Origin: Ophiocordyceps camponoti-saundersi (nom. inval.)
Lineage: Eukaryota; Ascomycota; Sordariomycetes; Hypocreales; Ophiocordycipitaceae
Direction of reading: 5' to 3'
DNA length: 64,000 bases
Assembly (NCBI GenBank): GCA_003339415.1
Contig: PDHQ01000002.1
Coordinates: forward strand, 620,545 to 684,544
Below are positions 36,096 to 45,906 of the stretch, piece by piece (the first letter of the stretch is position 1; every line of letters begins with the position of its first letter). The notes under the pieces are model-generated. The model was not told the DNA's origin and did not search any database. It worked only from the letters and a program-made list of their open reading frames with translations. The position numbers and the translations under genes are program-made.

Positions 36096-37843
36096 GCGAG
36101 CATTTCTTTTTCGTCGTTTTTTTTGTTCTTCCTCCCGGCTGTGGTTTCTCTCTTCACCTCCTGTTCTCCCCTCCTGAGCCTCCCCCATCTCTCTGTCTCC
36201 CGACCCTTTTCTTTCCTCTTTCAACCTGTCCATACTTTCTCCTCGGTTTCCTGTTTTTCTTTGTTTTCCGTTGACGCCTCATGAGTTTCGCACACTTATA
36301 CCCGTCACTTTGTTTCCTTTGCTTTCTCGAGATATCGTGCAAAGGAGAGCAACGTGACTATTTGCGGAGGGCTTTTCTTCGTTGTTTTTTGTTTTGCCAT
36401 CTTGTCGGTGAAGGAGGAAGTTGACGAAGGAAGACGCTCTTCGTCCAGGATAGTGAGGATAGATGTATGTATGTACGATGACGAATTGGTAGCTCCAAAG
36501 TTACCAAGGAAAAACAGGACGTTGTCATGCATTAGTCTATCCCACCCGCTGTGCGTGTGTATCCGTATCTATGTATGTATGTCTGGCCCCTGGGTAGGGA
36601 GACCGTAGGTATGACTGTATATGACTGTGTGTGCATACATGCACTGTGAGATGCATCCTTCTCTGCGGATAGCCATCGGGGCAATCGGCCAGCGCATTGC
36701 GTCCACGACAGCGGCGCGGAATGAGCCGTAGTGGGCGATTTTGTACGACCGGGGAGGAGGGGGGAGAAGCAAGGATAGGGAGAAGGAGGGAAAAAGAAAA
36801 GAAGCAAGGGATTGGGCCTTGGATTTGATGCGTCGGGCTGGTGGTTGGCGCTCTCGGGCTTCAAGGCGTCGTTCTCCTCCTCCCCCCCTCCCTCTTCTAC
36901 ATACATATGTGATTCTTCCTCCTCTTCCTCTTCCTCTTCTTTCTTCTTTCTTCTTCTTCTTCTTCTTCTTCCTTCACCAAAATCATTCCCTTTCTCTTCT
37001 GAATTTCCTGACCTCGCTCGTCCTCCGTTTGCGGAAGGATAGGGCGAGGCTGGCGATGAGAAAGAGACGGGCTGGCGATATTGACTCCTTCAAGCCAGCC
37101 CGATAGACTTCTCTGGTATGTCAACTTTCATCTCCTGCCTTTTTCTCCTTCGCTGTCATTTCAGGCTGGATTTTTTTTTCTCTCTCTTCTCTATTCTTCA
37201 CTCTTCACTCTTCGTTACCTTGGAAAAAAAAATGCATTGCAGAGACGGGCGTGAATAATATTGGATTTGGTTTTCTTGGTATGCGTTCGCATGATTGACT
37301 AACTGGATGAGGTCATCTTTTCCACTCGACTCTCTACCAGGTGTCCTCCCCCCCCTGGGGCTCCCTCAGGGGGACGGAGGTACCTCCTCACAAACAGCTA
37401 CGATAGTACCCTTCACGACTTAACGCTCGGAAATCAACCCCTTGAAGATACCGTCGAGGTATCCTTCCCCCCAACACCGCTTCTCTTCTCACCCCCTCCC
37501 TCCCTGGAGATTCGCTGTCCCTCCTCCTTACCAACCCCAACTAAGACAAGGAAGGGCTTTTTCTTCCCCTGGTTACGAAATAAAAGACACGAGTTCAGGC
37601 TTTAAAAAAAGTAAATACCAGCAGACACGTCTTCACTTCTGACAGAACAACAAAATCAAAAGCTTTCCGCCTCCTTTTCTCTCTTTCCCTTCCCTTTTTT
37701 CCATACCTACTCGGATTACTAGCCTGATCTCTCGTTATTCTCTCGCTCAGGTGACCTTGGACTCGTGCTTACCCCCTTTCCACGTCTTGCCTTCACTGAC
37801 GGGTCGTTTCCTCTACCATCATCACACAGGCCATCAATTCATC
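36096..37843. other. Gene-free stretch between the ELMO and PRA1 genes
   Basis: 1.75 kb holding T-rich 3' sequence, TTCTTC and CTTCCT tracts (36900-36970) and a pyrimidine-rich PRA1 promoter. A leader intron ending at CACAG 37829 is possible. No coding gene is seen. Confidence 0.55.
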
Positions 37844-38374
37844 ATGTCACGGATACAGATTCCGCTCGACGCCCTGACGTCGCGTCTCAACCTCAGCGAC
37901 CGGCTTCAGGGCTTCCGTCCGGGTCCTCTGACCGGCCGATTCTCCAACCTGCGGCCTGTCTCCGAGTTTCTCGACTTCAAGCGGGTGTCGAAGCCGGCGA
38001 ATTTTACCGAGATGCAATCGCGTGTCAATTACAATCTGAGCCATTTCTCGAGCAATTACGCCGTCGTCTTTTCCATGCTTAGCATCTACGCCCTATTGAC
38101 CAACTGGGTGCTACTGTTCGACATCGTTCTCGTCGTCGTCGGCATGTTCCTCATCGGACGCCTCGAGGGACGTGACCTAGAAATCGGCACCTTTCGCGCT
38201 TCGTCTTCGCAGCTCTACACAGGTCTGCTCATAGTTGCTGTCCCGCTGGGCCTCATCGCCTCGCCCTTCTCGACACTTCTCTGGCTCATCGGTGCTTCTG
38301 GCGTGGCCATCCTCGGTCACGCATCCTTCATGGACAAGCCCATCGATGAGGCTTTTTCCGGGGAGGCGGTCTAG
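37844..38374 (+). CDS. Prenylated Rab acceptor, PRA1/Yip3 family
   Basis: A small endoplasmic reticulum/Golgi membrane protein that binds prenylated Rab GTPases and helps recruit them to membranes. It is one exon of 176 aa, the usual family length. The N-terminal soluble part carries the PRA1 core (FSNLRPVSEFLDFKRVSKPA then RVNYNLSHFSSNYAVVF). Two hydrophobic hairpins follow (about residues 78-106 and 125-162) around a short polar loop (GRLEGRDLEIGTF). The protein ends in a short acidic tail, DEAFSGEAV. The downstream acidic gene begins within about 240 bases on the same strand. Confidence 0.93.
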   Translation: MSRIQIPLDALTSRLNLSDRLQGFRPGPLTGRFSNLRPVSEFLDFKRVSKPANFTEMQSRVNYNLSHFSSNYAVVFSMLSIYALLTNWVLLFDIVLVVVGMFLIGRLEGRDLEIGTFRASSSQLYTGLLIVAVPLGLIASPFSTLLWLIGASGVAILGHASFMDKPIDEAFSGEAV

Positions 38375-38613
38375 GTGGTCGGCCGCGGGCTCCCAAATTT
38401 GCGCCCCCTTGGGGAAGACCATCGAGGCGCGGGCGGAGGAGGACAGAGGGAGAACCCGCGCCTCAGGGGTTCTGGCAAGGTAATGTCAGGATCGAGGAAC
38501 TGGACACGGAAGACGGGGACGACGGGTTGGATGCGCAGCTGCAGCGAGGCAGGCGCTTTGTCAGCGATTCTCTTCAATTCACTGGCATAGACTTGGGTGA
38601 TCGGTCAGGCGAC
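38375..38613. other. Short spacer with unresolved 5' structure of the next gene
   Basis: 239 bases. The frame of the following gene stays open upstream of its first ATG and reads EELDTEDGDDGLDAQLQ just before it, so an unseen upstream exon or start may lie here. Confidence 0.5.
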
Positions 38614-38632
38614 ATGGTCAGCCGCAGGCCTC

Positions 38633-38665
<33 letters not shown>

Positions 38666-39516
38666 ACACTTGCAGCGACGACGACGACGACGACTCGGAG
38701 GCTGAGGATGGTGGCGAAGGTGGCGACGACTCGGAGGAGGAGGCTTTGGTGCAGTCGGCCTTGCAGCGCATCGATCGGGCCCGGACCAGGGGCAAGGCTG
38801 ATGTTCGACTGAACAAGGATGAGCTTGCGGCTCTCGAACGGAGGAGGAGACGCATGCGCGAGGACGAGGAGAGGAGAAGGAGGAGGGCCCGAGTGGCGGT
38901 GCCATTGACGCACCTGGAACCCATCTCTCGCCATCGGGCGGCGCCGGCGGCCACGGCAATCTTGAGCGGCGGTGACCAACCACGACACGTCTCGGCCGGC
39001 AGCATGGTAGACCGGCTCGGCCCGGAGCAACGGCAGCCTCTTCCACCCATGGGCTACTTCGCGCCGCCCGTCTCGCCCTACCCCAGGCTGCGTTCAGCTG
39101 CGTCGACCACGTCGTCTAGCAGGCACGTGTCCGACTCGGCCACGCGGTTGCGCTCCGTTAGATACTCACCTCCAGAAGACAACTCGCCGCCGCCAAGCCG
39201 CACGCACCTCGACCCTTTCATGTATCAGACGTCCGGTCCGCGTCAAGGCGCCGGCCGACGGCACGTGTCGGGCCCGGCAGAGATGAGCAGCGCGCGTCGG
39301 ACGGAATCGCGGCTTCAGAGCTACGGCGAAGAGACGAGCTCGGACGAGGGCGCGTCGAGCGGAAGCGGCGCCGTCTCTAGTCGTCTCAGGGAGCGGTCGT
39401 CGAGAGGCAGGGTCGTGGCGGAAGCGTCGCCGTCACCGGCTAGGAAGAAGGGGTCGCCGGCGTCTGCTAAGAAAAAGGCGTCGTCGTCTTCGGGGGGGAA
39501 GCGGAGGAAGAAGTGA
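38614..39516 (+). CDS. Acidic/basic disordered fungal protein of unknown function (5' end uncertain)
   Basis: I do not recognise a named family. From the first in-frame ATG the protein is 300 aa. It starts with an Asp run (eleven in a row) and an acidic segment, then a helical Arg/Glu-rich part (ALVQSALQRIDRARTRGKAD followed by KDELAALERRRRRMREDEE). Next is VAVPLTHLEPISR, then a Pro/Ser-rich region with repeated RHVS motifs, and finally a Lys-rich tail (KKGSPASAKKKASSSSGGKR). The mix of an acidic head and a strongly basic nuclear-type tail suggests a chromatin or nucleolar protein, but this is a guess. Conserved-looking sequence continues in frame upstream of the ATG to about 38491, so the true start probably lies on another exon. 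It is tightly tandem with PRA1. Confidence 0.6.
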
Positions 39517-40080
39517 CTCTTTTCCTTGTCTGTCTGGGGGAGTTATCGAAGGCGTTGATTGTAATGCCACGAATGACATGTTATCTGCTTAATTAGGCAC
39601 GCACGCGTCGGTAGTATGTAGAGCTATCTGCATCTTGAGAGGAGTTTCGTGTGCATCATGTTTATGTATGGACGAGCCTACATATGTGCCTAAGGCTGTG
39701 CTGCGTACCGTTTGTTGCGCACTGTATCCACGTCAGAGATCACCGCCGCTGCTCTACAGTAACGTCTGCAGTCGGCACGGCTCACCCATATAACCACTGC
39801 CTCGGCTCAACGACCTACGGAGCCGGGAGAAGCATCTTTGCGACGACGGCGATCCTCCTGTGATTATCAGCCTCCTCCTCTCCACCTCCGTCTGCCTCTC
39901 TCTGTTTTACTTTCCGATTTTTCCTCTGTCTTACTTTCTCTCAGTCTCCCAACTGACTTAACCCTCTGACTCAATCCTTGCTCCCAACCTGAATCTCATC
40001 GATTCGTCACCCGAAAGGAAAAAAAAAAAACCGGACGGTTGTGATGGTTTCAGGCGCGAGACAAAGCCGATGAAAAACCA
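39517..40080. other. Intergenic region before Pex4
   Basis: 564 bases. The first part is the expected 3' untranslated region; the C/T-rich part at 39870-39960 is the likely Pex4 promoter and leader. No gene is seen. Confidence 0.6.
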
Positions 40081-40661
40081 ATGTCCTCCGCAAGCGAGAC
40101 ACAATCCGGCAGGACGGCTACAAGACGACTCCTCAAGGAACTCGACTCCTGGAGACGGGAGCAGGGCGGGCGGGAAAAAGGTATAGAGAGGCTTGGACCT
40201 GTCTCTGACGAGGCTTTGCTCGAATGGCAGGGTGTCATTAACGGGGAGGGAATCGGAGGCGGCTATGACGGTATGTATTCCTCTTTTACAACCTCTACAT
40301 CTCTCTTCGGAAGCTGATGACTTCAAAAATAGGAGGCCGCTGGCTAATCTCCATCTCCATCCCACCAAGCTACCCCCTCCACCCACCAAAAATCCACTTC
40401 TCGACGGCGATAGTCCACGCAAACGTCAGCCTCAAAAGCGGAGAAGTCTGTCTCGACTTGCTGGCAGAGGCGTGGACGCCGGCGTATAGTATACTAGAGT
40501 GCGTCCGCGCGCTGCGCTTCCTCCTCGCTTGTCCCGAGGTCGATAGCCCGCTTAACGTCGACGTCGCCGCTTTGTTGAGGCAGGGGGATCGTCTTGGTGC
40601 GAGGAGGCTTGTTGAGTGTTGGGCTTTGGACGATGAGAGGGGCCGGTATCATGGGCCGTGA
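40081..40661 (+). CDS. pex4: Peroxisomal ubiquitin-conjugating enzyme E2, Pex4 (peroxin-4)
   Basis: Pex4 attaches ubiquitin to the cargo receptor Pex5 at the peroxisome membrane so that the receptor can be recycled. Exons are 40081-40270 and 40333-40661; a 62-bp intron is removed to give GG|RWLISISIPPSYPLHPPKIHF and a 172-aa protein. The E2 core is clear: the PPSYPLHPPKIHF strand, then HANVSLKSGEVCLDLL with catalytic C103, then WTPAYSILECVRALRFLL and DSPLNVDVAALLR. The last motif and the absence of the usual HPN tripeptide's Pro (HAN here) fit Pex4 rather than a general E2. There is no transmembrane segment, so it needs a Pex22-type anchor. Confidence 0.9.
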
Positions 40662-41126
40662 AATGGGAGTCTTGGGTCATTGACATAACCTGTTGCGCTT
40701 GTTGACATGTGGCGAAACAGATGTCAGTCAATGGTCGGTCGTCTCTCCGCTTTTACTCCTTTCTGCAGCTTCAGTCTTTTTCTCTTTCCCTCTTTTCTTC
40801 CCCTTCTACTTCGTTTCTTGATACCTTGAACAAAAAAAGACTCTGACCCCTCTTCTATCGAAACAAAACACCGCATATGGGATGGAGAAATGGGGGTTAC
40901 GAGACATGACATGAACAAAAGATCATCATGGCGCCACTCTCATGCTTTTGGCTGGCCGGCTCTGAATATCCTTGCTCCGTCCTCCACGGCTCGGCGCCAC
41001 TCATACAGAATAAGAAAGGGCGAAAAAAAAAATTGGTATCGGATATGGATATGCATTGGTGCAAAGGCATCTCATCTCTCGTCCGGTCCGGTCTGTCAGA
41101 GGCATACGTGACGTGTAGCCGTCGGT
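40662..41126. other. Intergenic region between convergent genes
   Basis: 465 bases between the stops of Pex4 and the mannan polymerase gene. Both 3' regions are expected. No gene is seen. Confidence 0.6.
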
Positions 41127-42325
41127 TTAAGTCGATTTTTCGTTGTAATGGTAGACCTGCTCCTGTTAGCTTGCTGGCCGTCTCGTCCTTGTGTCATGCA
41201 GAGACTTACCCGGAGATTAGGTAGGCCCCATGATTGCCATCCAAGCCGCTTGGCCATCTTGGCAAAGCCCTCAGTCTCGATGAGGTGGTAAAATGGAAAA
41301 GGCGGGAACATGGCGCCATCTCGATGCACCTCGGCTTTGACCAGCAGGGCGGTGCCGCCGACGCCGTCGAGGGGCACCGTCTCGTCCTTGCTACCGTCTG
41401 GTGCGCCCATGTAGGCCATCAGAGCGCGATAGGTGGCCATCTCGGCGTAACCCTCGAGCAGAATCTCGTCGGGACCCATGTTGGCCGTCATGTTGAGCGC
41501 GATTTCGCTGTCCTGCCAGCTGTTGAAGTCGTATGGCCGCTCGTCCATCTTTTTCGTTTCCTCGTTGTAGTATCGCTGGAAGCAATTGGCGACGATGACG
41601 GGTTTGTCATGCTTTGCCATGTCCTGAATCAGCGTCGGCGGCGTCTCGACAATATCGGCGTCGAGCCACAAGACCCGCGAGGCGGCGGGACCGAGAGTGG
41701 TCAAGAGCAGCGAATTGCGGGCCCTTGCCATGACGGCGCGGCGGGCCTTTTGATTGGCCATCTTGTGGCGCTCCTTTTCGTCCTGCGAGACGATGGCGGG
41801 CTCGAAATCTTGGCGCAGGACGATGATGCTGTTGAAGCGTTGGGCGACGGGCCCTTGCTTTTGCGTCTTCTCGATTTGCTTTTGCAGCGCCGCCGTCGCC
41901 GCGTTGCCCTCCTTTGTCTTGGGGAGGATGAAGCCTAGGGTGATGAGATCATGGGGGTAGGTGAGGCGTAGCAGGTTGGTCCAGTACTCGTCGTAGAAAC
42001 GGGCCATTGGCGTCAGGAGGAGGACACGCTCGCGATTCTCGACCGGTTTCGTCGTGGCCGTAATGTGATTGAGGTTATATCGCGTGACGGGAGGTGGTCG
42101 GGCGATTCCCTTGTTTCGCGCGTTGGACTTTCTGTAGGGCAGCGTCGGGGGGGAAAGATGATGCTCTGCCTGAGGAGCGGCGGCGGAACGATCGGCAGTC
42201 TTGGCATGATTGTGGCTCGAAGGCGAGACGAGGAAGACGATGATGAAGATGCAGAGAAATGCGCCGAGGGCGAGCGTCGACGTGTTCCTGTTCTTGAGAC
42301 GAACCGCCCCCAAGGCTCGAGCCAT
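41127..42325 (-). CDS. Golgi mannan polymerase subunit, Anp1/Mnn9/Van1 family (GT62)
   Basis: A type II Golgi membrane protein that elongates the alpha-1,6-mannan backbone of N-glycans. Exons (minus strand) are 42325-41210 and 41156-41127. The last exon is only 30 bases and restores the family ending GLPN..VYHYNE in place of an unspliced, unrelated tail; the protein is 381 aa. A single N-terminal membrane anchor lies at about residues 18-35 (TLALGAFLCIFIIVFLV). The catalytic part contains the DxD motif in WLDADIVE (about residue 220), preceded by FYDEYWTNLLRLTYPHDLI and followed by PLDGVGGTALLVKAEVHRDGAMFPPF. This text is closest to the Mnn9-type branch as I recall it, but Anp1 and Van1 cannot be excluded by eye. 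An alternative acceptor six bases upstream would insert two residues. Confidence 0.9.
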
Positions 42326-43775
42326 GGTTCTGTTTTGGCACGGCTGCCGTCGTCAGCGGTTGCGGGCGACGGCGACGACACCATCAATCGCCCCCTATAT
42401 TCCAACCCCCCCTTTTATATGGTTGTCTTTCGATTGTTTTATCCTTGTTCGCCAGACTCTGAGCAGAGGACGTCGATGTGGGAAAAAGGGGTGGGTTAGG
42501 AGGCAAGCCGGGATGGGAGAAAAAAGGAGGCGTCGGCGGGGCGGGCCTTTTTTCCCCGATGGACGACGGCGCGGATATCCGGTGGCGGGACAACGGGGTG
42601 GGAGATGGGGAAGGAAGAAGAGGATGATGATGATGATGATGAAGAAGACGATCAGAGGAAGTCTTCTTCAATAGAAAAACAGAGACAGAGAGAGAGAGAG
42701 CGAGAGAGGAATTCGACGCTGCCTTGGATGGAAGGAGATTTCACCCTCACCCCCTACACGACCACAGAACGATGGCGCGCTCGAGAGGCTGCGCAACCCC
42801 GAAGGGATTAGGGCCGAACAACGGAGAATATGCCGGGCCGCGGGACTCGGTAGTCGTGTCTTGGGGACAAAATGAATATGGCTATCGCCTATCGTGCGTT
42901 GTTTTCCTTTATTTCTCCACGATTACGGATAGAGAACGTGGGTTTCGTGCGCGCGCGATATGGAAGGGATTGGGTTTGTCGGATCCTGCAGGCAGTGACG
43001 CGTTGGAAACTCGAACTGGGGCTACAGGAGAGGTTGAAGTATAAAATGCATGCAGCGACACATACCTGGTAGGTATCCCTTATATTGGGCACGCTCAAGG
43101 CATGCAATGCGGGCCGTGCTATACATATGGATGCACAGCCTAGTATCGTACTGAAAAAATCAGACATCCCTTCATTTCGCTTTCTTCACTTTGGGAGGCA
43201 AGCCAGTACAGTTATGCTATCCCACATTGTGAGGAAGAAAGACAACTGCAGTGGTGATGATGACATCTTATGCCGAGTCACATGGGCTAGCCGGGGTCTC
43301 AAGAGGTACCACATATGTACTCCGTACACGTACGGGCCAGTGTGTCAGAAGACAGAAGCTTACCAAAGGGAAAACGCCTCCTAACTTGCTCAGCAGGAGC
43401 GCTGCACGTGCTTACACTGTATATATGTAGATACTCGATTGTTAAAGGACAAGCCGTATCTCGAAACACTCAGCTTAACAACGGGGCTTGTATCAGCTGG
43501 TAGGCAATCAACTCCAAGGCCATTCGGCACGGCTGTGGGGTGAATTGAGTTGCGAATACGAATACGACCTCAACCCTGCCTCAAGACACGGCCAACTCTA
43601 ATTTTTTTTTCTGCCACGATGTACCGCCACACTCTTATGTAACTAGGTAGGTATCTCTCTCTCAGCCTCTCTCTCACCTGACACACCTGATCTCTGCTCG
43701 TTAGGTCACCAAAATCCTCTCTCGCCGTCATCCCTCTTCCTACTTCTGCCTACTCTACTCTTCCTTGCCCTCGCC
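42326..43775. other. Gene-free divergent region (mannan polymerase - / mRNA export factor +)
   Basis: 1.45 kb containing GAA/GAT and GA repeats near 42610-42710. The rest is unique sequence with no domain-bearing frame on either strand. Confidence 0.55.
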
Positions 43776-45227
43776 ATGACTGATAAGATGGATCGCGGCC
43801 TTGATGATATCATCGCCGACAGCGTACGCCACGCCGCCACGCCTGTCCTCTGCTATGCGCTTCTGCTGACCTGTGCCTGCAGCGCGGCAGTGGCTCGCGA
43901 AATCGACGCGGTCGAGCCGACGGCCGTCGTCAGGACTATCCCCGCGATGGCGTGAGAAAGGTGCGTGTATCTGATGGCGCCTTCTGATTCACAGATCAAT
44001 TGACGACGCAAGCTGACGCAAGAGGCAGGTTGGATTCTTCCTCCTCGCCGCCGCAAAAGGCAGTCTTCGGATATGACGCTTCTCCGCGCCTTGATCGCTT
44101 GACGAAGCTCCTCGGAGACATGGCCGCGAATGTTAATGGCTGACCTTTACGTGCTTTCTCTTCCCTCCTTCGAAAAAAGTCGACCCGAAATGACTCCCGA
44201 AGCATCGACAGGTCCGTCACGGATAGGCCCGAGATGGACATTTTCTTGCTAAACCTGGCCTAGCGAATGGGTTCACGATCGCTTTCAGGAGCGCGGTCAG
44301 TCTGCTTGTCTGCATATGCATCGATGCGCGCCGTCTTAATCCCCCTCGCAGGCCCTCGTGGAGGTGTCGCCCCTCGACGCCAACGAGAAGACCCGCCCAG
44401 CAAGTGAGCTGGCTTTCACCGCCCGCGAGATTATCCCGCCTGCTGACCCCCTTTTGTCGAAAAAGGGGTTCAAAGATTCGAGTCGAAAATATCCACTATG
44501 ACCTTGGCGAAGACGACCTAGATGTATGCGCATCCATACGCGCCGGATCTCTTAACCTACAGGCAACTGACGCGCATGTGCAGGAGCTATTTACGCGCAT
44601 CGGTCCCATCGTCAAACTTCAGTTACGATACGACCGCGCAGGTCGGTCCGAAGGAACGGCTTTTGTGACATACGAGCGCGCAGATGATGCCCAGGAAGCT
44701 ATCCGACAATTCCACGGAGCAAACGCCAACGGTATGCGTTCATCTCTCTGACACGACACTTGTGCTGACCCATGGGAGCAGGACAGCCGATTCGACTCTC
44801 CCTGGCTCCGAGCGGAACGGGCCGGAATCCATTTGACACGGCTGTTATGCCCGGTCGGTCCCTGGCCGAGCGAATCACCGTCCCGGGGGCGAGGTCGCGA
44901 TCACTTTCGCCCCGCCGCCGCCGTTACGACGATGAAGACGCGGCGCGGAAAGGAATCGACAGGTACATTCCAGAGGATGACGGTCGACCCAGAAGTCCCT
45001 CGGGCCAGCGCCGCGGGGGGCGGCGTCCGGGCGTCAGGCGAGAAGACAACATTAACAACAGCAACAGCAACAACAACAACAGGGGGCGGGGAAATGTGCG
45101 AAACAACGTGCGGGCGAAGAAGACGCAAGATGAGCTGGACGCGGAGATGGAGGACTACTTTGGAAGTAATAATGGGCCGAAAGCCGTCAATGGCAGTGCC
45201 GACGACGACACTGACATGATTGAGTGA
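43776..45227 (+). CDS. mRNA export factor, Aly/REF/Yra1 (Mlo3) family
   Basis: A nuclear RNA-binding adaptor that loads the export receptor onto spliced mRNA as part of TREX. Eight exons: 43776-43823, 43883-43960, 44180-44211, 44264-44295, 44352-44403, 44466-44523, 44584-44731, 44782-45227, giving 297 aa. The N-terminal REF box reads MDRGLDDIIADS. It is followed by an Arg/Gly-rich segment (RGSGSRNRRGRADGRRQ), then STRNDSRSIDS|EWVHDRFQERG and another RGG-like stretch. The single RRM starts at residue 84 (KIRVENIHYDLGEDDLD), continues ELFTRIGPIVKLQLRYDRAG and includes SEGTAFVTYERADDA. The C-terminal half is basic and Asn/Arg-rich, ending DELDAEMEDYFG. That last element resembles the C-terminal REF box. 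The two 32-base exons are unusually small. The exon model rests on hand-checked GT/AG pairs and on conserved text across every junction. Confidence 0.88.
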
Positions 45228-45906
45228 GTGGGGTTAAGAGGAGGAATCCTTTTTTTTTCTTTTGTCATAACCTTCTTTGCTCCAATATGAACCGCAAGCG
45301 TACATACATGGTATCAATATCACACATGTTGATGACATGGGGAGACACAGATGGAGCGGAGAAGTCGGCCTGTCTTTGCCACTCTTTGGCATCTGGACGT
45401 CGTTCGTATTCATTGTCCTTTTTCGAGAAGGGAAGAACCCTGTTAAGAACAAAGGGTATGAGTGAACTCTATTCTCGACAGGGGCAATGCCAGTCGGAAA
45501 GCTGGACATATATACATACATATATATATACAGAACTTGTGAGCAGCTGACTCGATGAACCTTACATATATGGACGGCTCTCTCTGAGGGGGGTCAAGGA
45601 AGAGTGCTGATCCCTGCGCTGAAAGGCACCTATCTGCCATGTCAAGATCTACGTTCTCGTCCTGGACGGTCTTTCTTCCTCGTATAGCCTTTTTTTTTGG
45701 CTCATGACCGCATCCGTCATGAGGTTGATGTAGGAGCGTACAGTCAGTACATGGTAGATATAGCACAGTCCCTTCTGCTCGTGGTCGAATTTTTGTTCGT
45801 ACGTGTGTATGTATAAGCACTGGCTGTTGTCGTTGTAGGCATTGCCTCGTCCTTTCCCTTTCCTCTACTCTATAACTAGGCATCAAAACATTCCTAAATC
45901 GATACC
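45228..45906. other. Intergenic region before the MACPF-like gene
   Basis: 679 bases with TATA-rich CATATATA tracts near 45510-45540. They are expected to hold the 3' end of the export-factor transcript and the next promoter. No gene is seen. Confidence 0.6.
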
